From a virus: a stretch of 64,000 nucleotides of DNA. The DNA lies in the IMG/VR virus record IMGVR_UViG_3300015371_000029, positions 1 through 64,000 of that record; one strand, 5' to 3'. Under the pieces are notes generated by a model, which had not been told where the DNA came from, ran no database searches, and worked only from the letters and a program-made list of their open reading frames with translations. Numbering within the stretch: the first letter of the stretch is position 1; the number at the start of each line of letters is the position of its first letter. Shown one piece after another: positions 14,406 through 19,930 of the stretch. The translations under genes were made by a program, and so were the position numbers.

Positions 14406-14612
14406 TTACCTGACGCTGACGAGCTTGCCGTTCTCCATCTTGCCTGTTGCGTACCAGACGTGGGGTTGCGGGTAATGCGGGCCTTCGATGGAGACTTCTC
14501 CGTCTTGCGGGATCGTCTCCAGGCCGTTGGCGGTAACGGTGACGTGATCGCCGTTCTTGACGGCCTCCTTCAGGGCCTTCTTGGTCTTGAAGTTCGGATG
14601 TGCGTATGCCAT
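14406..14612 (-). CDS. Conserved small phage protein (GPHYP type)
   Basis: 68 residues from the ATG behind CGGAGGGTACCA. HPNFKTKKALKEAVKNGDHVTV..GEVSIEGPHYPQPHVWYA matches a short family common in unrelated phages, with a helix, an SH3-like strand and the EGPHYP-x-PH-x-WYA signature. Function unknown. Confidence 0.8.
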   Translation of the reverse strand: MAYAHPNFKTKKALKEAVKNGDHVTVTANGLETIPQDGEVSIEGPHYPQPHVWYATGKMENGKLVSVR

Positions 14613-14690
14613 TGGTACCCTCCGTTGTAGCTTAGTTTGGGCCAGTTGCCCGGAACCCATCCTACGTTGTCTTGCAGGATGGGAGCCGCG
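14613..14690 (-). promoter_or_regulatory. Array leader: two hairpins plus strong RBS
   Basis: Leftward: CCCATCCT / AGGATGGG with a 12-nt loop, GGGC-AACTG-GCCC, a CTAAGCTAC spacer, ACGGAGGGTACCA. Confidence 0.85.
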
Positions 14691-14975
14691 CTACCGTCCG
14701 CCGCAACCGGCATGTCCGCAGCCGCCGCAGAATCCGCCATTACAACAAGCGCATCCGCATGGGCCGGGCCTGTGCGCTCTGGGCGCCAGTGCCGGAATCT
14801 CGATGACGTGAACGGCCTCGACGTGCTCGCCCAGAATGCCTTTCATCTCAGCGATCTCGGCCTCGATCTCGGCGTCGGTCTTGCCGGCGACGTAGCTTCC
14901 GGCAACCTTCTTGCCGAAGAAGCCATACTCGCCGTTGACGCCGTGATCGATGTACTCGATCTTTATGGTCGTCAT
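14691..14975 (-). CDS. Protein with Cys/Gly-rich metal-binding tail
   Basis: 94 residues from the ATG behind AAGGAGGGTACTC. The body is alpha/beta (TTIKIEYIDHGVNGEYGFFG, a DAEIEAEIAEMKG helix). The last 22 residues hold seven Cys in a Gly/His background (GPCGCACC..FCGGCGHAGCGG), which looks metal-binding. Function unknown. Confidence 0.8.
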   Translation of the reverse strand: MTTIKIEYIDHGVNGEYGFFGKKVAGSYVAGKTDAEIEAEIAEMKGILGEHVEAVHVIEIPALAPRAHRPGPCGCACCNGGFCGGCGHAGCGGR

Positions 14976-15043
14976 GAGTACCCTCCTTTGGTAATTGGTG
15001 CGATGACACCGGCAAGGCTCTCCGCGAGGAGAGCCAACCGCTG
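14976..15043 (-). promoter_or_regulatory. Array leader: two hairpins plus strong RBS
   Basis: Leftward: GCGGTT lock, GGCTCTC-CTCGCG-GAGAGCC, TTGCCGG lock, GGTG-TCATCG-CACC, AAAGGAGGGTACTC. Confidence 0.85.
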
Positions 15044-15229
15044 TCATGCCGGCAGCCCGTCCTTAACGTACCTGGACAGGAAAAGCGCCAGCATGAACTC
15101 GGTGAAGCTTGCCTCGTTGGGAACGAGGCTCAAGATCCACCGAGACACATCAGCCGCCTCTTCGTCGGTGAGCGTTCCACCGTCGTAGACGCGCTGATGA
15201 AGCTCGTGAGCTTCATCTACAGTCAACAT
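15044..15229 (-). CDS. Small helical protein of unknown function
   Basis: 61 residues from the ATG behind AAAGGAGGGTATCG. Helical (VDEAHELHQRVYDGGTLTDEEAADVSRWILSLV) with an EF-like acidic turn but no full calcium loop. Confidence 0.75.
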   Translation of the reverse strand: MLTVDEAHELHQRVYDGGTLTDEEAADVSRWILSLVPNEASFTEFMLALFLSRYVKDGLPA

Positions 15230-15328
15230 CGATACCCTCCTTTTGTACTTTGGCGTGGGAACACACCGGGTGCCATCCTTATGTAGGATGGACACCGCTG
15301 CGTTCTTACCACTTCCAGCCGAAGCGGA
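15230..15328 (-). promoter_or_regulatory. Array leader: two hairpins plus strong RBS
   Basis: Leftward: GCGGTGT lock, CCATCCT-ACATA-AGGATGG, CACCCGG lock, GGTGTG-TTCC-CACGCC with one G-T pair, AAAGGAGGGTATCG. Confidence 0.85.
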
Positions 15329-15703
15329 TCATGCGGCTTTGGTGTTGATGATGGAGCTGATCTCGACCTTCAAGCGGTTGCGCGCCTCGACCACCTGACG
15401 GTTGTATGAGATCTTCTGGTCGATGTCGCCGTAGATGATGTTGGCAGGCTTCTTCGGGGTGAGCTGAATGTCGATCCACTTCCCGTCGTCGCCGCCGAAC
15501 ATCTTCGCGTAGTCGTTGTACGCCTTCTCGATGCTGGTGATCTCCCAGCCGTCCGGGACGCTGTCCTGGGCGAAGTCCTCGACCTCCATGAAGGTGTGAG
15601 CATCGACCAAGAGGCTTATGACGGCCTCCTCGCCCTTCTTGGGCAGACCATGTCTTGAGTAGTTGATGGTGTAGACCGCCTCCGGCCACTTATGCCATTT
15701 CAT
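15329..15703 (-). CDS. Protein of unknown function
   Basis: 124 residues behind CAGGAGGGTACTC. Strand-rich N-terminus (VYTINYSRHGLPKKGEEAVISLLVDAHTF) and helical C-terminus (ISYNRQVVEARNRLKVEISSIINT). No domain recognised. Confidence 0.75.
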   Translation of the reverse strand: MKWHKWPEAVYTINYSRHGLPKKGEEAVISLLVDAHTFMEVEDFAQDSVPDGWEITSIEKAYNDYAKMFGGDDGKWIDIQLTPKKPANIIYGDIDQKISYNRQVVEARNRLKVEISSIINTKAA

Positions 15704-15771
15704 GAGTACCCTCCTGTTGGTAAATGGGGCTGATCCCCCGAAGCTGCCCTGTTACGGGCAGCAACGGTGGT
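15704..15771 (-). promoter_or_regulatory. Array leader: two hairpins plus strong RBS
   Basis: Leftward: CGTT lock, GCTGCCC-GTAACA-GGGCAGC, GGGG-ATCAG-CCCC, CAGGAGGGTACTC. Confidence 0.85.
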
Positions 15772-16038
15772 TCAGTCGTTGATGGCGTGCTCGCGCTTGC
15801 TCTCGACGACAGGCCAGCCGAATGAGCGCCAGCGCCCTTCGGTCGGCTCGGAGTATGAGCAGAGCGTGACCTGGCGCTTCTCCTTGAGCCGCTCGCTGCG
15901 GTGGTGCGGCGCGAGGTTGATGACGTTGTCGCCGCCTGCGTTGCTGGCGGGCCAACAGGCGTCCGAGCGAAGCATGTCGAACGGGAACTCGCCGTCGCCC
16001 TCGACAACGAAGCGATGGAGATAGACTTTCCTTGCCAT
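15772..16038 (-). CDS. Protein of unknown function
   Basis: 88 residues from the ATG behind AAGGAGGGTACATC. Basic, with strands at both ends (KVYLHRFVVEGDG, RWRSFGWPVVES) and a histidine pair (APHHRSERLKEKRQ). No motif recognised. Confidence 0.75.
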   Translation of the reverse strand: MARKVYLHRFVVEGDGEFPFDMLRSDACWPASNAGGDNVINLAPHHRSERLKEKRQVTLCSYSEPTEGRWRSFGWPVVESKREHAIND

Positions 16039-16115
16039 GATGTACCCTCCTTGTGGTATGCGGACTAGATGTCCGGAAGGCTCCCTGTTGTAGTTAAGGG
16101 GAGCCAACCGCGCAG
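16039..16115 (-). promoter_or_regulatory. Array leader: two hairpins plus strong RBS
   Basis: Leftward: GCGGTT lock, GGCTCCC / GGGAGCC with a 13-nt loop, TTCCGG lock, GGAC-ATCTA-GTCC, AAGGAGGGTACATC. Confidence 0.85.
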
Positions 16116-16256
16116 CTAGCGCGAATGGATGATGTCGATGAGCCGGTTGAACCAGGCGCGGGTCTGCGGCTCGATGACCGTCTCGACCGTGACCTGCGGG
16201 GCGGGCCTGTTGTGCCGGCGGGCCTTCTCGTTCCGGCGGCGCTGCTTCTTGCTCAT
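16116..16256 (-). CDS. Very small basic protein
   Basis: 46 residues from the ATG behind AAGGAGGGTACTC. Strongly basic start (SKKQRRRNEKARRHNRP) then a helix (TRAWFNRLIDIIHSR). Could bind nucleic acid; unproven. Confidence 0.7.
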   Translation of the reverse strand: MSKKQRRRNEKARRHNRPAPQVTVETVIEPQTRAWFNRLIDIIHSR

Positions 16257-16344
16257 GAGTACCCTCCTTGTGGTGTGTGTTTGGAGCGATGCTCCGGGTG
16301 CCGTTCGCTGTAACTTAGTTGAGCGAACGGACACCGCAGCTTCG
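16257..16344 (-). promoter_or_regulatory. Array leader: two hairpins plus strong RBS
   Basis: Leftward: GCGGTGT lock, CCGTTCGC / GCGAACGG with loop TCAACTAAGTTACA, CACCCGG lock, GGAGC-ATC-GCTCC, AAGGAGGGTACTC. Confidence 0.85.
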
Positions 16345-16560
16345 CTATGCGGGAAGTATGACGGCGATGCTGTCCGGGATGACGTGGTAGATGTCGTCGC
16401 CGTTATCCCACTTCACCGGGATCGCGTCGCCAACTTCGCTGCCGTCCGGTGCCATGACCGTTCCGTACTTCGAATCCGGGATGGATGCGACACGCGAACC
16501 GACCTCGATGTCGTTGAGATCGTAGTCCAGCGAGAAGCATTCGTCGGAATGCATAGGCAT
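16345..16560 (-). CDS. SH3-like barrel small protein
   Basis: 71 residues behind AAAGGAGGGTAC. Strand pattern VGSRVASIPDSKYGTVMAPDG..IPVKWDNGDDIYHVIPDSIAVI is that of small KOW/SH3-like barrels common in phages. No partner is known. Confidence 0.75.
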   Translation of the reverse strand: MPMHSDECFSLDYDLNDIEVGSRVASIPDSKYGTVMAPDGSEVGDAIPVKWDNGDDIYHVIPDSIAVILPA

Positions 16561-16636
16561 GTACCCTCCTTTTTCGTTGTTTTGTTGCGGCTACAAGACC
16601 GGGCGATGTTATTCGCCCGATCTTCTAGTCGTCATG
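16561..16636 (-). promoter_or_regulatory. Array leader: two hairpins plus strong RBS
   Basis: Leftward: TCGGGCGA-ATAAC-ATCGCCCGG, a weak TTGT-AGCC-GCAA second stem, AAAAAGGAGGGTAC. Confidence 0.7.
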
Positions 16637-16717
16637 CTAGAGCTGGGAAAGGTTGGGCTGCTTCCCCGTCAGCTTCCAGATCTTGAGCGCGAGATCGACT
16701 TTGTCCTTTAGCGACAT
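16637..16717 (-). CDS. Possible 26-residue peptide
   Basis: ATG at 16715-16717, four nt after the upstream TGA, giving MSLKDKVDLALKIWKLTGKQ and six more residues before TAG. There is no strong Shine-Dalgarno, so expression would depend on coupling to 16722-16904. It fills a cassette space exactly up to the next leader, which supports it. Confidence 0.5.
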   Translation of the reverse strand: MSLKDKVDLALKIWKLTGKQPNLSQL

Positions 16718-16721
16718 GACA

Positions 16722-16904
16722 TCACGTCGCGATCTGGACTGCGAGCATGGCCGGACAACCGTTCTTGACGAGCTTCCGGAACAAGCTTAGATCGACCTCG
16801 TTGGCTGAGGTGACTGCGACGAGCGGGTTGATCCCGCCGCGCTGGAGAGACTCGACTTTCCAATCGAATGTCTCCTCTTCCTTGTCATCATACCAAGGTC
16901 GCAT
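16722..16904 (-). CDS. Small protein of unknown function
   Basis: 60 residues from the ATG behind CAGGAGGGTACAAC; the much longer in-frame extension crosses the leader. The start MRPWYDDKEEE resembles MASWYDSSRM of the next cassette upstream. A beta-helix pattern follows (GINPLVAVTSANEVDLSLFRKLVKNG). Confidence 0.7.
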   Translation of the reverse strand: MRPWYDDKEEETFDWKVESLQRGGINPLVAVTSANEVDLSLFRKLVKNGCPAMLAVQIAT

Positions 16905-16993
16905 GTTGTACCCTCCTGTTGAAGATGGCTCGGTGCGGGATGCACCGGGGAGCCTTCCCGTTGTACTTAGCTGCGGGAAGGCAACCGCTGCAT
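16905..16993 (-). promoter_or_regulatory. Array leader: two hairpins plus strong RBS
   Basis: Leftward: GCGGTT lock, GCCTTCCC / GGGAAGGC with loop containing CTAAGTAC, CCCCGG lock, GGTGC-ATCCC-GCACC, CAGGAGGGTACAAC. Confidence 0.85.
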
Positions 16994-17113
16994 CTAGGCG
17001 TTGAAGCCGAGCGCGAGCAAGACTCGCTTGATGAACGATGTCCTGGGCTTCGGCGCGTCGAGCATCATCATCTCGGCGTGCGTCATTCGGGACGAATCGT
17101 ACCAACTCGCCAT
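16994..17113 (-). CDS. 39-residue protein of unknown function
   Basis: ATG behind AAGGAGGGTACTC; MASWYDSSRMTHAEMMMLDA then a basic helix (SFIKRVLLALGFNA). It is short but has the full leader and strong RBS, so it is accepted as a gene. Confidence 0.7.
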   Translation of the reverse strand: MASWYDSSRMTHAEMMMLDAPKPRTSFIKRVLLALGFNA

Positions 17114-17180
17114 GAGTACCCTCCTTGTGTTCGGCAATCGGATGATTACCGGGAGCATCCCCCTTTCGGGGGATGACCCG
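17114..17180 (-). promoter_or_regulatory. Array leader: two hairpins plus strong RBS
   Basis: Leftward: CATCCCCC-GAAA-GGGGGATG, GGTAATC-ATCC-GATTGCC (one G-T pair), AAGGAGGGTACTC. Confidence 0.85.
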
Positions 17181-17573
17181 CTACTCGTCCGAGAACTTGT
17201 GTTTCGGGCAACGATGAACCCGTAGGCCGTCGATGCTCTTCGTCATGATCGCCTTTTCGTTGCACTTGGGGGAAGTGATGATCCGGAGCTGGTAGAACGA
17301 TCCGGCGGGGCCGGATGCGGTGGTCTTGCCTCGGCGCTTCTTGAGGTAGACGATCTCCAACTCGCCGGTCTCCGGATCCGGGATGTGCGCTCCGCATGTC
17401 GGATTGTCGGGGACGTTGTTGCGGTCGGTCTGTTGAATCCGCCTCGGCGGGCCGAATTGGAGTTGTTCCTTGTGCGGGACGGCGAAGCGCGCGGCGGCGG
17501 TTGCGCGTCCGTTGTGGACGAGCTTCTTGCCTCCGCGAGCTTTCCGCGCCTTGCGGCGTTGAGATCCGCTCAT
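17181..17573 (-). CDS. Basic protein with scattered Cys/His, first gene of left arm
   Basis: 130 residues behind AAGGAGGGTACAAA. A basic N-terminus (MSGSQRRKARKARGGKK) and Cys at 60, 104 and 122 with nearby His (CGAHI, RCPKHKF) suggest metal or nucleic-acid binding. As the most upstream gene of the leftward bank it should be the first translated. Function unknown. Confidence 0.75.
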   Translation of the reverse strand: MSGSQRRKARKARGGKKLVHNGRATAAARFAVPHKEQLQFGPPRRIQQTDRNNVPDNPTCGAHIPDPETGELEIVYLKKRRGKTTASGPAGSFYQLRIITSPKCNEKAIMTKSIDGLRVHRCPKHKFSDE

Positions 17574-17660
17574 TTTGTACCCTCCTTGTAGAAACGGCTT
17601 TGGGGCGACTCGCGCTCCGATAGGGGTCGCGCGGCTACGTTGATCAGACGCTTATTGGCG
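17574..17660 (-). promoter_or_regulatory. Leader of the first left-arm gene
   Basis: Contains GCGAC..GTCGC around CCCCTATCGGAGCGCGA and AAGGAGGGTACAAA; the second hairpin is unclear. It overlaps the inverted repeat described at 17612-17681. Confidence 0.55.
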
Positions 17661-17681
17661 GCGCGGCCCCTACCGGAGCGC
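17612..17681. repeat. 21-bp inverted repeat
   Basis: GCGCTCCGATAGGGGTCGCG (17612-17631, plus C) and GCGCGGCCCCTACCGGAGCG (17661-17680, plus C) are inverted copies differing at two positions, 28 nt apart. The right copy also pairs with the next repeat (17705-17719). Confidence 0.8.
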
Positions 17682-17740
17682 CCGACGGCCATTTCTAGCT
17701 CGCATCGGGCGTCCGGTAGCCATTAGGAGGGGGTACCATT
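17670..17740 (+). promoter_or_regulatory. Rightward-facing copy of the array leader
   Basis: CTACCGGAGCGCCCGA (17670-17685) pairs with TCGGGCGTCCGGTAG (17705-17719), and TAGGAGGGGGTACC (17724-17737) follows. This is the array leader in the opposite orientation. The start position after GGTACC reads ATT; the first ATG is 21 nt further on. Confidence 0.65.
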
Positions 17741-17757
17741 TTAACGAAGACTTCGTG

Positions 17758-18030
17758 ATGAAAAGCTTTACAACGTTCGCCGTAATCCTCTCGATTGACT
17801 TTTTCGTTCCCTACTTGCCGGAATCCCCGGATTGGAGTAAGTCTCTCCGGTTGAGGCGTTCGGTTGCGGTAAGGCGTTCCGCTCTACTAACGGTCGGCCC
17901 CGGTCGCCCGATGATTTTCGGTCGCGTTACGGACTATGCTCGTAACTTGGTCTCCGTCCCGATTCGGTCGTCGGGAAGGGCTATTGCGGCCCCTAGTTAT
18001 AGCCCGAGATCGTTGCCGAATTACTCTTGA
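17758..18030 (+). CDS. Doubtful ORF behind rightward leader
   Basis: 90 codons from ATG (a GTG precedes it by one codon). Spacing from the Shine-Dalgarno is too long for normal initiation, and codon third positions lack the usual G/C bias of the neighbouring genes. The N-terminus is hydrophobic (FTTFAVILSIDFFV), the rest Arg/Ser-rich. It may be non-coding; listed because the leader upstream and the terminator at 18450-18494 bracket it. Confidence 0.2.
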   Translation: MKSFTTFAVILSIDFFVPYLPESPDWSKSLRLRRSVAVRRSALLTVGPGRPMIFGRVTDYARNLVSVPIRSSGRAIAAPSYSPRSLPNYS

Positions 18031-18449
18031 TCCCGTCGGTATCGCCGCCCGGCCTCCTTTCAAGCTACCGATCCCGGCGCGAACTTGCGGAGATGTCCCC
18101 GTAGTTTCGCGTCTATCCGGTCGGCTCTTGATCGGCCTAAAGGCTAGCGTCCCGCTCCGTTCCAACCGCCTCGGGGGTTCCGGTAGTCGCGTTCCCGATT
18201 GTTAAGTTGCTTCGGGTCGGCGCTCCGGCCTTCCGGACGGGTTGCCCTCGACTCGCGAGGGAGGCCCGTTGAGGCCCGCTTCCCTCGGCTCCGTCCGTTT
18301 CCGGCGTTGCTCCGAGGGGCGCTCCCTCCCGCTAGCTCGCGAATCGGAGGGAGCTAGCGGCGAAGCCGTCCGCGCCTTCGACAACCGCGCTTCTAGCTCC
18401 GCTAGAAGCGTAACGTCTCACAACTGTTGATAGTTGATAAAAGTACGGA
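18031..18449. other. Non-coding stretch rich in strong hairpins
   Basis: No gene seen. Clear stems include CGCTTCTAGC-TCC-GCTAGAAGCG (18388-18410, 10 bp, 3-nt loop), CTCCCTCC/GGAGGGAG near 18322-18352 and an overlapping CGCTAG/CTAGCG alternative, and CCCTCG/CGAGGG near 18246. This density suggests a structured RNA or hub DNA elements. Confidence 0.5.
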
Positions 18450-18494
18450 AATAGCGGGTTTTTTCTTTTCCCGCTATTAGCGAACTTTTTTTTA
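18450..18494 (+). terminator. Intrinsic terminator
   Basis: AATAGCGGG (18450-18458) and CCCGCTATT (18470-18478) form a 9-bp stem with a T-rich 11-nt loop, followed after AGCGAAC by a run of T from 18486. It would end rightward transcription from 17.7 kb. Confidence 0.75.
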
Positions 18495-19402
18495 CGATGC
18501 AAAGAGGGAAAACGGGTAGTTGGAAGATGTGCAAGGCGTTCTAAGGCGGTTTCGGGGGTTCGGGGTAGCTAGGGCGGTTTAAGGGGATTCTAGGCGATGT
18601 ACGGGCCTTACACAAAGCCGGAGAGGTATTATCAAGTAGGGGGTTCGGGGGTTCGGGGGTAGGGACGATAGGGGCCGTGTCGAGTTGATTCAGGATTTCG
18701 GGTAGTTGGAGGGGATTTTCGGGTCGATTGAGGGGGTTCGTAGCTTACGCTGGGGTGGGTTGTGCAGACCGGGGATTGAAAACCCCTGGTAATCGGCACT
18801 GGGTTGTGGGAAGTGGAATTGAGCGTGTCGAATTGTGTGTAGGTTTGATGGCGAAATGGGGGCATAAATGGGGGCATAAACCCGTGTTTCTGCGTTGCTT
18901 TGCGATGAAATGCCCCGTGCACAAAGTTTTTCGTGGAAAAGTTGAGTTGCAGGGGGCCGTTTTTTGTAACTTAGCTTGACCTGTTTTGCCGCCAGAAAGT
19001 TGGCCAAAGACCAGCGTAATCCGATGGTTTTTCGGCCTGAAAGTTGAAATGAGTTGATCCAGCGTAATCCGATTCTTTTTATGGGTTGAGTTGCCCGATT
19101 TTCGTGCTTACGATGCGTTGAGATGAGTTGGCTGCCCTAGTGGGCGCGGAGGGCGTGAAAATTGGGTTGCGATGGGCTTACGATGGCCTGAGATGAGATG
19201 AGTTGCCGGGGGCCGGGGTGCCGGCGAGGCCGGCATCGCAACGCAACCCATCGCGCACGCGCGCCCTGACGGGGCCAACGCATCGCATCGCGGGGGCCGC
19301 CGAGTGTAGCTTACTGCTCAACCCAATTACCCATCGTAAATCGCCCCCATCGCAAGTCGTCCCAACTCTATTCGAAACAGGTAAGGCCACTATTTGTAAA
19401 GA
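18495..19402. other. Non-coding hub, candidate origin/regulatory region
   Basis: No gene is supported over 900 bp. The plus strand is strongly G over C (27 G and 8 C in 18541-18600). It carries CCAGCGTAATCCGAT twice (19011-19025, 19059-19073), GGGGGCATAAAT-type tandem copies near 18856-18884, GCTTACGATG..TGAGATGAG twice (about 19109 and 19176), pentamer runs (ATCGC AACGC AACCC ATCGC), a TGCCGGC-GAG-GCCGGCA hairpin (19219-19235) and GCGATGGG/CCCATCGC arms (19169-19176, 19247-19254). Repeats between divergent gene blocks suit a replication origin or early control region; this is inference. Confidence 0.45.
19011..19073. repeat. 15-bp direct repeat pair
   Basis: CCAGCGTAATCCGAT occurs exactly at 19011-19025 and 19059-19073, 48 bp apart (about 4.6 helical turns). 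Could be an iteron or operator pair. Confidence 0.75.
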
Positions 19403-19515
19403 TCCCCCTTTCGGGGGGTAGCGGTCGGCCCGGATCGTCGATACGCTCTAGCTAGCGCGGCGAGCGAAAAGCCGCGCGACGGACGGGGCCGAACCCCGGA
19501 GTAGGAGGTAGGAAA
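19403..19515 (+). promoter_or_regulatory. Structured 5' leader
   Basis: A CCCCC-TTTC-GGGGG hairpin (about 19403-19418) is followed by a nested element: TCGGCCC (19425-19431)/GGGCCGA (19486-19492), CGTCG (19436-19440)/CGACG (19477-19481) and CGCGGC (19456-19461)/GCCGCG (19471-19476). GTAGGAGGTAGGAAA then precedes the ATG at 19516. Confidence 0.7.
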
Positions 19516-19884
19516 ATGTCGAAGGATCCCGGAAGCTACGCGGCGGTTCGCGCGGCGGTAAAGCGCGGCGAGACGCTAGTCGGGTACGAAAGGGCGAACG
19601 GTCTCCGCTCGCTCGCTCCGAAGTACTACGCGGCCGAAGTAGAGCTAGGTATCGCGGCCGAAATCGCTCCGTCCCTCTTCGCGAAGGACGGGACGCCGAA
19701 GACGACGCGTCTCGGCGCGGCGATTCGCTCGGCGCGGAAGGCGAACGTCCGTTGGTCCCGAATCGCGATCTACCTCGGGATCCCGGAGACTCGCGCTCGG
19801 GACCTCGCCGCGAAGGCGGGCTACGAACCGACCTACGTTGGTCTCGGCCGCCGTTACGGTCTCGAAAACGGGCCGAACGACTAG
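19516..19884 (+). CDS. Putative DNA-binding regulator
   Basis: 122 residues. Basic and alanine-rich, with RWSRIAIYLGIPETRARDLAAKAG (79-102) reading as a helix-turn-helix and matching the RWIRLSVYSG segment of the protein at 1-482. Residues 40-78 (AAEVELGIAAEI, KTTRLGAAIRSARKANV) are also helical. It stands alone in the hub with a structured leader upstream and a terminator just downstream, as expected for a regulator of the divergent arms. The regulatory role is inferred. Confidence 0.75.
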   Translation: MSKDPGSYAAVRAAVKRGETLVGYERANGLRSLAPKYYAAEVELGIAAEIAPSLFAKDGTPKTTRLGAAIRSARKANVRWSRIAIYLGIPETRARDLAAKAGYEPTYVGLGRRYGLENGPND

Positions 19885-19899
19885 CCCGCGACGAACCGA

Positions 19900-19930
19900 A
19901 GGAAAGGCCCGCTACGCGGGCCTTTTCTTT
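19900..19930 (+). terminator. Intrinsic terminator
   Basis: AAGGCCCGC-TAC-GCGGGCCTTTTCTTT: a 9-bp stem, 3-nt loop and T-rich tail directly after the 19516 gene. Confidence 0.9.

Noticed and set aside
3059-17180. CRISPR-like regular repeats
   Set aside because: Unit sequences differ, spacing follows genes, and there are no constant repeats with variable spacers or cas genes.
1921-17180. Integron attC-like cassette array
   Set aside because: Small genes separated by palindromes recall gene cassettes, but the attC core (GTTRRRY and its partner) and an integrase are not seen.
1921-17180. Leader hairpins as simple intrinsic terminators
   Set aside because: No T-run follows the stems in the direction of transcription; only 11157-11281 has an extra hairpin that might stop transcription.
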